From Laspinema sp. D2d (GTDB lineage Bacteria > Cyanobacteriota > Cyanobacteriia > Cyanobacteriales > Laspinemataceae): a DNA stretch of 64,000 nucleotides. Below are positions 46,801-55,000 of this stretch, piece after piece. A program made the position numbers and the translations under genes. How positions within the stretch are numbered: position 1 is the stretch's first letter; each line of letters begins with the position of its first letter. The notes under the pieces were generated by a model. That model searched no databases. It was not told where the DNA came from and saw only the letters and a program-made list of their open reading frames with translations. The DNA lies in assembly GCF_025370755.1 (NCBI RefSeq), contig NZ_JAMXFC010000016.1:58117-122116 (forward strand). Direction: 5' to 3'.

Positions 46801-48542
46801 AAGGGAGTACGATCGCCTTTACGGGGACTCTCGGAGGAGAAACCCAGTCGGGACAGTTACGGGTTGAACAGTTACCAGCTTATTTGATTCGGGATTTTGT
46901 AGAACTTCCTCCTAATTTTGAGGTTGATGGATTAATTAATGTCCGCGCCAACCTAGCGGGAACTGTGGTAAATCCCCAGGCGATCGGTGAAGTGTCTTTA
47001 ATCGATGGCACAATTAATGGGGAAGATATTCCCTCAGTCCGAGGGGGGTTTAGCTTTAGTAATTCCCGCCTCAATTTCAGCAGCATTGCCCCAGAAACCT
47101 TCCAAGTCAACGCCAGTGTTCCTCTCCCTCCTGCCCCAGGAAACGATGAGATTAGTCTCGATGTGGACATCCAAAATGAAGGCTTAACCCTGGTAAATAT
47201 CCTCTCAGAACAACAGGTAGAATGGGTGGATGGAACGGGTAGAGTCAGCTTCCAAGCGAGAGGAACCCTAAACCCAGACAGTGGAGAAATAGAGGAGTTA
47301 GTCGCCCAAGGAGAGGCGAAGATTGAAAATGCCACAATTAACTCCGCTGCCTTACCCGAACCGATTACTAATGTTACAGGAACCGCCCGATTTGAGAGCG
47401 ATCGCATCCTAGTCGAAGGCATTCAAGGCGTCTTCAGCAACGGGACCATTGCTGCTGCTGGAATCCTCCCCATATCGATTCCTCTAAGTACCATTGATAC
47501 CGAAGTTGCCAATAATCCTTTAACCGTTTCCTTAAATGAACTTGCCGTGAATTTTAAAGGACTCTATGAAGGCGGAGTTCAGGGACAAGTTTTGATTACA
47601 GGCACTGCCTTAGAACCCCAAATCGGCGGTGAAATTATCCTGTCTAATGGACAAGTTCTCTTACCCACCGAACCCGAAGCCACTGCTACTACAGCGACGA
47701 CAACAACCGAAACTGAGGCAGAAGCAGGCTTTGAATTTAATGAATTGCGAGTTATTTTGGGTAAAAATTTACAAGTTGAAAGTCCTCCCCTATTAAGTTT
47801 TTTAGCCGTCGGGGATTTAACCATTAATGGCTATTTAGAAGACTTGATACCACGGGGAACCATTACCCTAGAACGGGGAGAAATCAACTTATTTACGACC
47901 CAATTTAGGTTAATGCGCGGCTATGATAATGTTGCTATTTTTGAGGGGACCTTAGATCCTTATGTGGATGTTAGATTAATGGCAACTGTCCCAGAAGTTC
48001 GGGGAAATTTAGTCAGCGTTGCCACCTCCTCCGAAGTCAACGAGGCGATCGATACCAACGTGGGTCGAGTCAGAAGCGTGCGAGTTTTAGCCCGCGTTGA
48101 TGGGTTCGCATCCCAGTTAAATGACAACTTAGAACTCACCAGCGAACCCGCCAGAACCGAACAAGAAATTGTAGGATTAATTGGGGGTGGATTTATCAAT
48201 ACCTTTGGACAAGGAAATACCACCTTAGCCCTCGCTAATATTGCGGGCACAACCCTTCTCGGAGACGTCCAAGATGCGATCGGCGATGCATTAGGACTGA
48301 GTGAATTCCGCGTCGGACCCGCCCTCGTCGATGAACGCAGCGGCGATCGCTTTGCCTTAGAAGTAGAAGCCGGAGTCGATATCACCCGCAACCTATCCGC
48401 CTCTTTAGAACGTATTTTAATTGATGACAGCCCCAATCAATTCAGTATTCGTTACCGCATTAACGACCAAATAATATTACGCGGTTCTACCGATTTTGAT
48501 AACAATAATCGCGCCCTATTCGAGTTTGAAAGCCGGTTTTAA
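40872..48542 (+). CDS. tamB: Translocation and assembly module protein TamB
   Basis: 2556-residue TamB/DUF490 protein, an AsmA-like bridge thought to carry lipid or to assist outer-membrane protein assembly together with a TamA/Omp85 partner. A basic, Pro-rich N-terminus is followed by one inner-membrane helix (LTVGALLLVGGAAGAVYGWYF, about residues 30-50). A very long beta-rich periplasmic region is made of diverged repeats of about 70-80 residues, each with QGRVNxxGNL, NATxxLxLxxGNA and NGxFxAxxxA-type strands. The C-terminal TamB domain (about 2060-2556) ends in an aromatic residue (FEFESRF), as expected for insertion at the outer membrane. E. coli TamB has about 1260 residues, so this is roughly twice as long. 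No TamA gene is adjacent. Confidence 0.95.
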   Translation: MTHSPNSPQPKPDPRTPSRPWGPLLKKTSLTVGALLLVGGAAGAVYGWYFVMNKLSPLVSEELTKLIKRPVAVGPVTGFSLSTINLGKSSVPATSTDPDRATIEKVEVSFNLWKFLQSRTLALDINLVAPDIYLEQNRDGVWLETTLHPSDDEPGPIKIQVDAIRFESGLLVLVPSPGLRAEIENLETVPPPRSLAIENVEGDAKFLDDQTRVAYQVRANPRVEIQGKRGPNPNLVVSGETQLESTETRLRIQGNNLNAPDVIPLIPNLPLVAYQGRLNANLTIHLSNEELFGWQGVASFWDIHGQLVGLPQDLTQGRGLLRFSELSVGFENASAFYGTIPAKAQGVIDTAGEGEYKLGIEILPVSTEEFIKTLELDVPLDIVGELAGEIQLTGRLEAPIVNAAVENTQPIAVDQVLLGVLQANVTIAVEQSTLTVNQFLAQPLAGGQITGKGIIPLEPMQALALEIEARNIPADAIAQPYLESPLPLVLGSANATAKITGSPESPTTLIQWELPQATYPGQGEIIVLSDTVVVPNARFQVAGGTVTANGSLTDDRWRAFVNAQGVDLTKLGTPGPTAPPAIPAILTARVQAEGNLDLNANELAVIARSSVETPGVETLTADATVNNGQWQANVKASQVNLGTFIPNLAVPTTLPTANLTLGGTLAGTLDPNNLQATVQGELQTPGGTVNADAGLNKGEFEVIATTAGFTVDSLAPGLLPVPVAIAQGRVNLSGNLENLALSAIAANSQVQLNVGGNPLTANSQLNNGQLIATLNASEIPLAPFLPQPETLPVVLTTGRVNLSADLSGVEPSLNPEDILATTQIQLRVGNAPVTLDGRLVNGAFDASFNASNVPLEPFLGPNLPGPVNVANGQGTVTGTLDTLELNGVNATGQFNLNIAGAPLNANATVRRGNLQGTLTADNLQLDRLFPGVLPLPVQLAQGRVNIAGNLANLTPDTLNATTELRLNLANGTAVADARLQNGNFRGSIVSSPLSGVPGATDAAVPITLGRGRITATGRFGSFAPEDINANLEGEVQLLEGTVTARSTVTRGQFEATVNGAELALAQLNPNLAGIQLQQGQVIARGNLANVGPETVNATGQVRLETPGGSLQGEGRVNQGLFSATVTGDRIAVNPLIPLPVPVVVNQGNLAVSGNLATLEPRALNLTLNANLDVADARGVATATVRNGQFNALVTTKNIQGSQLAQNLPKTLRIGDGRLAASGQIKALELQGIDAQAELQLALANGNLTGTGTVQKGQLTTVINATGIDGNQFAPELGIPVAIASAKTTVRANLTNFNPLNLDATTQFQLLVSNAAVTGEGFLRNGQFQATLLADDFGLNQFAPNLNPNLQISDSRVGLAGSITAFTPAGITATAEAQLALANGRIQADATLNNGNVSAFVNSTGIQVNQLAPDLPVWVELANADFRIDGNIAQLQPQNLDVSGDARLRVAGGTVTSTFGLDGGTWNAVLQASELPLNAFAPNLQEPLALSTGSISLAGTADSFELADIRATGEAELILDSLSPNSPLSPFAASISPLTSAFQWTGNRLEVSQISAPGLTAQGTVFVDVAGIQAPQVTGFDFNLNVTDFNLAGLPLPLANLPTETATGEPLPPFIAGTVNFAGQITGTAPQSPQPSPFDINVIGDVRLDQFALSTLEFEPVLTGPIRVNSDEVQIAIEGSQDAISVTLDENFFPESFLVQAGEAVAEGTIDNGNLLNFEISQFPLAILNVVIPPEQGPVGGLLFTQGQVNLDTQAATAQLEIRQPSLGVVQFNEIVGEISFADGVGTLNGGALRFGQSEYLIQAKAVLDDDPNFEGRIEVVRGQVEDILQTLQIFTVADLQRGLQRPEYATPETVQPVDVGLPDTSLIAQLRRFSEISQLVQLNARAQQAPGIPERVDIRGILGGEITFAGSVETGVEGGFDIQGENLTWFTQTPYPAIIGGEVVRQEGRTLDINRVRIRGNVAEGAVTFLPLRIEAEGSTIAFTGTLGGETQSGQLRVEQLPAYLIRDFVELPPNFEVDGLINVRANLAGTVVNPQAIGEVSLIDGTINGEDIPSVRGGFSFSNSRLNFSSIAPETFQVNASVPLPPAPGNDEISLDVDIQNEGLTLVNILSEQQVEWVDGTGRVSFQARGTLNPDSGEIEELVAQGEAKIENATINSAALPEPITNVTGTARFESDRILVEGIQGVFSNGTIAAAGILPISIPLSTIDTEVANNPLTVSLNELAVNFKGLYEGGVQGQVLITGTALEPQIGGEIILSNGQVLLPTEPEATATTATTTTETEAEAGFEFNELRVILGKNLQVESPPLLSFLAVGDLTINGYLEDLIPRGTITLERGEINLFTTQFRLMRGYDNVAIFEGTLDPYVDVRLMATVPEVRGNLVSVATSSEVNEAIDTNVGRVRSVRVLARVDGFASQLNDNLELTSEPARTEQEIVGLIGGGFINTFGQGNTTLALANIAGTTLLGDVQDAIGDALGLSEFRVGPALVDERSGDRFALEVEAGVDITRNLSASLERILIDDSPNQFSIRYRINDQIILRGSTDFDNNNRALFEFESRF

Positions 48543-48723
48543 GAAAGAAACTCTATAAGTCTTCACCTGAATGGATTCTTGTTGAATAGCAGGCTTTCAA
48601 AAGGTAGAAGCGGACGCCTTCACTGTTTAGCTACTAACCTAACCATTTTCCCTACATCTCAGCTAGAATAAAATCATTTCACCTAAAACCTGCCTGTGAC
48701 CGTCAAACCTATGCTAGACTCTT

Positions 48724-48978
48724 ATGAACTTCATATTCTCTAACCATGCTTTAGAAGAACTACAGCGCCGAGGACTTCAACAAAATATGGTAGAATCAGG
48801 TTTAAACAATCTTCAGCAAATCATTGAAGAAAAAGAGGGCAGAAAAGCCTATCAATCCCAAGTAGATTTTGGCGGAAGTAAAATCTACTTGGTTCGAGTT
48901 ATCGTTGCAGATGACATCGATCCAGCCGTTGTTATTACCGCCTATCGCACCAGTAAAATTACTAAATATTGGATGTAG
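48724..48978 (+). CDS. DUF4258 protein (toxin-like)
   Basis: 84-residue protein with the DUF4258 pattern: F-S-N-HALEELQRRGL at the start, then DFGGSKIYLVRVIVADDIDPAVVITAYRTSKITKYW at the end. DUF4258 proteins resemble the RelE/BrnT toxin fold, and pairs with DUF2283 recur in cyanobacteria. The ATG lies 181 bp after tamB. The next gene begins 2 bp after its stop, a typical toxin-antitoxin layout. Toxicity is inferred only. Confidence 0.85.
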   Translation: MNFIFSNHALEELQRRGLQQNMVESGLNNLQQIIEEKEGRKAYQSQVDFGGSKIYLVRVIVADDIDPAVVITAYRTSKITKYWM

Positions 48979-48980
48979 TC

Positions 48981-49205
48981 ATGAAAGTTATCTATGATCC
49001 CGAAGTTGATACATTGCGAATTATTTTTACTTCCAGTGTTATTGAAGAAAGTGACGAAGAAAAGCCTGGAGTTATTATAGATTATGACTCAGATGGAAAT
49101 ATGGTGGGTATGGAAATTTTAGATGCGTCAAAGCGTTTGGACAACCCCCGTTCTCTGGAATATTCTATTGAGGCGGGTTCCTCAGTAGAAAATTTGGGTA
49201 GGTAA
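48981..49205 (+). CDS. DUF2283 protein (antitoxin-like partner)
   Basis: 74-residue protein with the DUF2283 signature MKVIYDPEVDTLRIIF, then EKPGVIIDYDSDGNMVGMEILDASKR. ATG at 48981 is used, since the family match begins at this Met; TTG at 48969 would overlap the upstream gene. It is probably co-translated with the DUF4258 gene. An antitoxin role is a contextual guess; no DNA-binding domain is visible. Confidence 0.88.
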   Translation: MKVIYDPEVDTLRIIFTSSVIEESDEEKPGVIIDYDSDGNMVGMEILDASKRLDNPRSLEYSIEAGSSVENLGR

Positions 49206-49341
49206 ATACTCAACCTGGTTCCCAAATCTAATGCTGAGTAATTATCCGTTAAAGATATATATGAGGATGTGATCACAGTAATGGGTGTTTTACCCCATAG
49301 GCTTGGGATAACGACTCAAATCGTTACTACGAAACGGAAAT

Positions 49342-50253
49342 TTAGTCCAGGTTTCTGTTATGAGTGGGGACGATGAATCTTAAAATTGAAAGAATGAAAA
49401 TCATTAAAAACAGGACTAGCCCAATGCTACAGGCGTAACCAATTTCCAACTCTTCAAATGCGTTTTCATATAAATAGTAAACAATAGTTTTAGAACTATT
49501 TCTCGGTCCGCCTTGGGTCATGATGAAGACTTCTTCAAAAACTTTGGTGGCGGAAATCGAGGAAATGACGGCAACTAAGAGGAGATAGGGGGTCATTAAG
49601 GGAACGGTGATATCCCAGTGTTTTCTTGCCCCATCGGACCCGTCTAAAGCAGCAGCTTCGTATAATTCTGGAGAAATAGATTGCAGTCCGGCTAGGTAAA
49701 TCATCATGTAATATCCTAGCCCTTTCCAAATAGTTACGGCCATGACGCTAAAGAGTGCAAGTTCGGGAATAGTTAGCCAGGGAATGCCTGAACCGGGTTG
49801 AACTAATTTCAGGGTTTGTAGGATTTGATTCAATAATCCGTTTTCTGCATATAGCCATTTCCAGGCGATTCCAGCGACGACGATGGAAATAACAACTGGG
49901 GTGTAATAGGCAGTTCTAAACCAGTTCATTCCGGGGAGTTTTCCATTGACTAGGATGGCAAGTCCTAGGGGTGCAATGACGAGGATGGGAACGACGCAAG
50001 CGAGGTAGAGTAGGGTGTTGCGGAGGGTTTCCCAAAAGATGGGGTCGGTCCAAAGGCGTTGCAGGTTGGCCAGTCCAATCCAGTTAGGGGCTTCGGTTAT
50101 ATCATATCCATAGCGGGTGAAGCTGAGATAAAAGGCTTGCAAGGCAGGCCAAAATACGGTTAATCCTAAGATAAAAAGGGCGGGGAAGAGAAATAAATAG
50201 GGCGTCAAGGAAAAGTTGGGTTTTAGGATTTGAGATAGGGGGGTTTTCAGCAT
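49342..50253 (-). CDS. Sugar ABC transporter permease (MalF/UgpA type)
   Basis: 303-residue inner-membrane permease of the carbohydrate-uptake ABC family. Six helices are visible, beginning with YLFLFPALFILGLTVFWPAL. The cytoplasmic EAA loop reads ELYEAAALDGSDGARKHWDITVPLMTPYLL and contacts the ATPase. TQGGPRNSSKTIVYYLYENAFE before the last helix is typical of the MalF/UgpA subfamily. Neither the second permease, the binding protein nor the ATPase lies next to it, so the sugar is unknown and the partners must be encoded elsewhere. Confidence 0.93.
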   Translation of the reverse strand: MLKTPLSQILKPNFSLTPYLFLFPALFILGLTVFWPALQAFYLSFTRYGYDITEAPNWIGLANLQRLWTDPIFWETLRNTLLYLACVVPILVIAPLGLAILVNGKLPGMNWFRTAYYTPVVISIVVAGIAWKWLYAENGLLNQILQTLKLVQPGSGIPWLTIPELALFSVMAVTIWKGLGYYMMIYLAGLQSISPELYEAAALDGSDGARKHWDITVPLMTPYLLLVAVISSISATKVFEEVFIMTQGGPRNSSKTIVYYLYENAFEELEIGYACSIGLVLFLMIFILSILRFIVPTHNRNLD

Positions 50254-50388
50254 TTAAGGTGAAATGAAATGAGAGGTTTAATGGATAATTGTTGGGTTGT
50301 TAACAGGAGGGGAAGCGTCATTTTTTCGATTCCTAGATTCCGCCTAGGAACGAGTTTAATCCCAACTCTGGTTGTAGTAAAGTCTGTT

Positions 50389-52002
50389 TTATATTTCAGC
50401 TAAAATAACATCGTAGGATGGAGTTTGGAGGGGAATTTTGACGATAAAGGTGCTGCCTCGGTCGATTTCACTTTCAATTTCGATATGCCCTCCATGTAAT
50501 TCTACACATTTTTTGACGATCGCCAATCCTAATCCAGTCCCCCTAATTGCACCCACATTTGTAGCCCTCTGAAAAGACTCAAAAAGTTGTTGTAAGTCTT
50601 GTTGGGGAATACCAATTCCTGGGTCTTTAATCCGAAAGACAACGAGGCTGGAGGGCTGATGGAGATTGGTTGTGGCGGGTTCGGATTCAGTGCTAAGTTC
50701 TAGGGTGATTTCGCCGCCTTGGGGGGAGTATTTGATGGCGTTGGAGAATAAATTGTTAAGGATTTGTCGCAGGAGTTGGGAGTCCATGAGGGCGGAAATT
50801 TTTTCGGTGTGGGCGATTAATTGAAGGTGATGCCGATCGCCTGTTGTTACTTTCATTTGATCCACTGTCCGAGTGCAAAAATCTACTAACTCGACTGGAT
50901 GCGGTTGAAACTCCAAATGTCCGCTTTCGGCTTGCCCCACTAAGGTAACATCTTCTATCATTCCTGTCATATATTCAATGGCAGTTTTAATCCGTTGATA
51001 ATGCGTCTCTTTGCGGTCTTCCGGCCAGGTATCACTATAAACTTGCAGCAATTCAGCCGAGGATAAAATAACGCTCATGGGGGTTCTAAATTCATGAGAA
51101 ATCGTCGTAATTAATCGGCTTTTAAATTCACTTAATTCTGTTTCTATTTCTAATAAACGCCGGATTTCTGCTTCGGCTAAGGCTCTTTCTTTTACTTCGG
51201 TTTCTAAACGAATTCTCTCTTTTTGTAAAACTTCTGTGGCTTTTTTTGACGTAATATCTCGAAATACATAGACCGCGCCAATAATTTTATCATTTTCTCC
51301 GCCAATGGGGGCGACGGTATCATCAATAGGAATTTTGCTGCCATTCTTAGCAATTAAAACTCGTTCATTGGGAGCTTCTACTAAATTTTCCGTCGGGACT
51401 TCTCCAGTTCCTAACCGTTGGGCGATCGCGGCTGACATTTCATGGGTAATCCGAAAGACTTGCCCAATATCCTTCCCCAAAGCTTCCGCTTGTTTCCACC
51501 CGGTTAAGGTTTCAGCTACCGGATTAATAAACCGAATTCGTCCAATTTCATCGGTTGCAATCACTGCATCCCCAATGGAACGTAAGGTGGTAGCAAACCA
51601 TTCCTTACTTTGTTTAAGTTCCTGTTCAATTTGATGACGATAAATCGCCATGTCAATGGTAGATTTTAAACTACGGGCTTCCAGAGGCTTAATTAAATAC
51701 CCAAAAGGGGTGGTGAGCTTGGCCCGTTGGAGAGTATCCTCATCACTATAAGCTGTCAGATATACCACGGGAATATTGAAGCGATCGCGGATTTGTTCCG
51801 CCGCTGTCACCCCATCAATGCTGCCCTCCAAATGAATATCCATCAAGACTAAATCCGGCTGGATTTCAGCCGCTGCTTGAATCGCCTCCTCACCGGAAGC
51901 AACCGCCACTGGAACCTGATAGCCTAAATCTTCTAAAATCGTTTGGATATCTAAGGCAACAATCCCTTCATCTTCTACGACCAAAATTTTCTCGTTACTC
52001 AT
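50389..52002 (-). CDS. Response regulator/PAS/histidine kinase hybrid
   Basis: 538-residue cytoplasmic signalling protein. A receiver domain occupies residues 1-120 (KILVVEDEGIVALDIQTIL; phospho-Asp in PDLVLMDIHLEG; conserved Thr/Ser and Lys regions VVYLTAYSDEDTL and YLIKPLEARSL). A PAS domain follows (WFATTLRSIGDAVIATDEIGRIRFINPVAETLTGW), then HisKA TTISHEFRTPMSVILSSAELLQ with the phospho-His, and HATPase (NLFSNAIKYSP, GTGLGLAIVKKCVELHGG). ATG at 52002 opens the receiver domain directly and overlaps the end of the upstream kinase gene by 8 bp. The gene pair therefore looks translationally coupled, and the upstream kinase may phosphorylate this receiver (inference). Confidence 0.93.
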   Translation of the reverse strand: MSNEKILVVEDEGIVALDIQTILEDLGYQVPVAVASGEEAIQAAAEIQPDLVLMDIHLEGSIDGVTAAEQIRDRFNIPVVYLTAYSDEDTLQRAKLTTPFGYLIKPLEARSLKSTIDMAIYRHQIEQELKQSKEWFATTLRSIGDAVIATDEIGRIRFINPVAETLTGWKQAEALGKDIGQVFRITHEMSAAIAQRLGTGEVPTENLVEAPNERVLIAKNGSKIPIDDTVAPIGGENDKIIGAVYVFRDITSKKATEVLQKERIRLETEVKERALAEAEIRRLLEIETELSEFKSRLITTISHEFRTPMSVILSSAELLQVYSDTWPEDRKETHYQRIKTAIEYMTGMIEDVTLVGQAESGHLEFQPHPVELVDFCTRTVDQMKVTTGDRHHLQLIAHTEKISALMDSQLLRQILNNLFSNAIKYSPQGGEITLELSTESEPATTNLHQPSSLVVFRIKDPGIGIPQQDLQQLFESFQRATNVGAIRGTGLGLAIVKKCVELHGGHIEIESEIDRGSTFIVKIPLQTPSYDVILAEI

Positions 52003-55000
52003 GTCTCTCCTCTCCCAACGGATGATGTTTGGCCGAAAAGACAATCTGAAAAGCAGTCCCGCTACTGCGATCCAACTCAATCGTTCCTTTGAGTTGTTTC
52101 ACTAAAGTATTAATCAACTGCATCCCCAAAGAGCGGGTTTTCCGAAAGTCTATCTCACTGGGAAAGCCAACCCCATTGTCCCGAACCCTCATCATAAAAT
52201 CTCGTTTGCTGTGATCATCCTCCTCTTGGAAGGTGCGATGGAGGGTAATCTCGATCGCCCCAGTCCCATTCGGGGGAAATCCATGTTTGAGTGCATTACA
52301 CACCAGTTCATTTACAATCAAACCGCAAGGGATTGCGGTATCTACACTCAAAAAGATATCATCAATTTGAAGATCCAGGCTAATGCGCTGGGGACTCATA
52401 CCATAAGACCGAAATAAATGGATACATAAGGTTTGAATATATTGAGAAAAATCCACCTGAGCGAGGTCCCGAGACTGATACAGTTTTTCATGGATAAAAG
52501 CGATGGATTGAATGCGGTTTTGGCTATCTTGAAATAGAGTCCGGGTTTCTAAATCCTGAATGCTTCGGGATTGGAGGTTAAGCAGGCTCGAAATGACTTG
52601 CAAGTTATTTTTCACCCGATGGTGAATTTCCTTGAGGAGGACCTCTTTCTCTTGCAAGGATGCTTTAAGTTGTCCGAGGGCTTTTTTTTGCTCGGTAATA
52701 TCATACATCGAACCGACAATCTCTAAAGGATTGCCCTGGGCATCACAAACCAGACGCCGTTCATCTCGAACCCAACGATAGGTCGAGTTTTGATGTCTCA
52801 CTCGATATTCATAAATCTCCTGAGTGCGTTCTTGCAGACGAAAGATATGGGCAAAAAGCCGTTCTGCGTCGTCAGGATGAATGCACTCAAACCACAAATT
52901 GGGATTATCTAATAATTGCTGCGCCTCATAACCGAACTGGCGTAGGATATTTTGACTGATAAAGGTCAAGGCATAGTCTCCGGTAGGCTTACAACTATAG
53001 ATAATTGTCGGATTCGTACACAGCAGATATTCTAACCGTTCTTGAATCTGACGCAGCGCTTGTTCCGCTTTTTTGCGTTGAGTGATGTCGAGGACGATAA
53101 ACCCCACCCCTCGCGCCCGACCATTTTTCAGGGGAACAGGAAAGTAGCAAGTTAGCCAATGATGGAGAACCCCGGGTTCACAGGGTTTTTCACTGGAGAG
53201 TTCCAAGTTGAGGATCGGCGTCCCGGATTTCAATAATTCGTCCACTAAGGATTGAACTTGGTGGGTGACATCGGGCATAATTTCATTCACGGTTTTACCG
53301 ATATGTTCTTGGGGAGATAAACCGTGAACTTCAGCGAGGGCTTCGTTGACTTGGATAAACTGCATTTGGTCATTGACAATTCCCAGTCCGAGAGAAACGC
53401 TGGAACTGGCTTTAAAAAATGAATTCAGCAGTTGTTCCCGCTCAAAAATTTCCGTTTCTAGGCGCTTGCGATCGCTGATATCTCGACCTTCCGCAATCAA
53501 CTGAATCACCCGATCGCCTTCATCTCGTACCGGCTTAATCGAGACATCAATGGTCACTCGTTGGTTTTGGGGTCCAAAAATTTCCACCTCATCCCGCCAT
53601 AACTCTCCCTCCGCTGCCTGGGCGATCGCCCCACGAAACCGATTGGCCCCTTGAATCGAACAACACTGAGGTTCCTCCCCCGACTCCCCCAGACCCTCTC
53701 CCCCTTCCTGGGGATCCGTAGGCTGCCAACAGGGACATTCCCAAAACGCCCGCCCGATCGGATTCGTCCCGGCTAACCCCCAGACATCCAATGCCCGCTG
53801 GTTCATCTCCAGAATCACCCCCTCGGGACTCAACAAGGCCATAAATTGGAACGTTTGGTTAAAAATGGCATGAAACCGTCTTTCCGAGAGGGCGATCGCC
53901 TCTTCTGCTTGTTTGCGTTCCGTAATATCCCGCGCCACCCCATCCATGCGGAACCCTTGGCGAGTGGCATCATAAACTAAATGAGCCCGATCCTCCAACC
54001 ATCGGACCTCGCCATCGGGTCTGATAATCCGATACTCTACATCTTGTGACCCCTGCACCAGTAACGCCTCGAAAAACTCCCGAACGCGATCGCTATCGTC
54101 CGGATGGACCACCCCCCGCCACAACTCCGGATGTTCAAAAAACTCCTGGCGAGATCGCCCATAAATTCTCTCAAAAGCGGGATTCAAATACAACAATTCC
54201 CCCGTCTGCGCTGAAGCGGACCAAACCACATCATTCAAAGACCCCAAAATGCTCTCCAAGCGCTCCTCACTCTCTCTGAGGGCCGACTCAACCTCTTGCC
54301 GACGGGCAATCTCCCCTTGCAATTGTCCAATTAACTCTCGCAATTCAGCCGTTTGCACTTGCACCCGCTGTTCCAACTCTTGATTAATCTGCTGCAGCGC
54401 TGCTTCCGCTTCCTTTCTCGCCGTAATATCCCGATCAATTCCCCGATAGCCGACTAATTTCCCCATCTCATCAAAAATCGGTATCCCACTGCTTTCTAAC
54501 ACCACCACTGTTCCCTGTTTATGCAAATTCACCCGTTCCTTGCAGCTAAACGGTTCCGGTTGAGTCGCCAATTGCTCAACCCAGCGCCGTTCTTCCTCCG
54601 CCCATTCCGGCACGATCCAGGTATCCAGGCGTTGCCCGATCGCCTCCGCCGGTTCATACCCTAAAATCTGACCAATTCTGGGACTGCTATAGGTGTATAT
54701 CCCTGCCGCATCGATTTCCCACACCCAATCCGTCGTCGTTTCCACTAACTGACGATACCGATCTTCACTCTCCCGCCTTGCCGCTTCCGCCGCTTTGCGA
54801 CGGGTAATATCCGTGGTAATCCCGGCAATCCGGTACACCTCGCCCTGATCGTTATAAACTGGAAACCCTCGCGAATGCACCCAACGCAGAGTGCCATCAG
54901 GCTGCACAATCCGATTTTCCAGTTCCCCCGCAGCCAGAACCTGCTGGGGCCAATTCTCCCAAGTCGGTTGCCCCTCTTCCCAATAAAAACTCTGTTGCAA

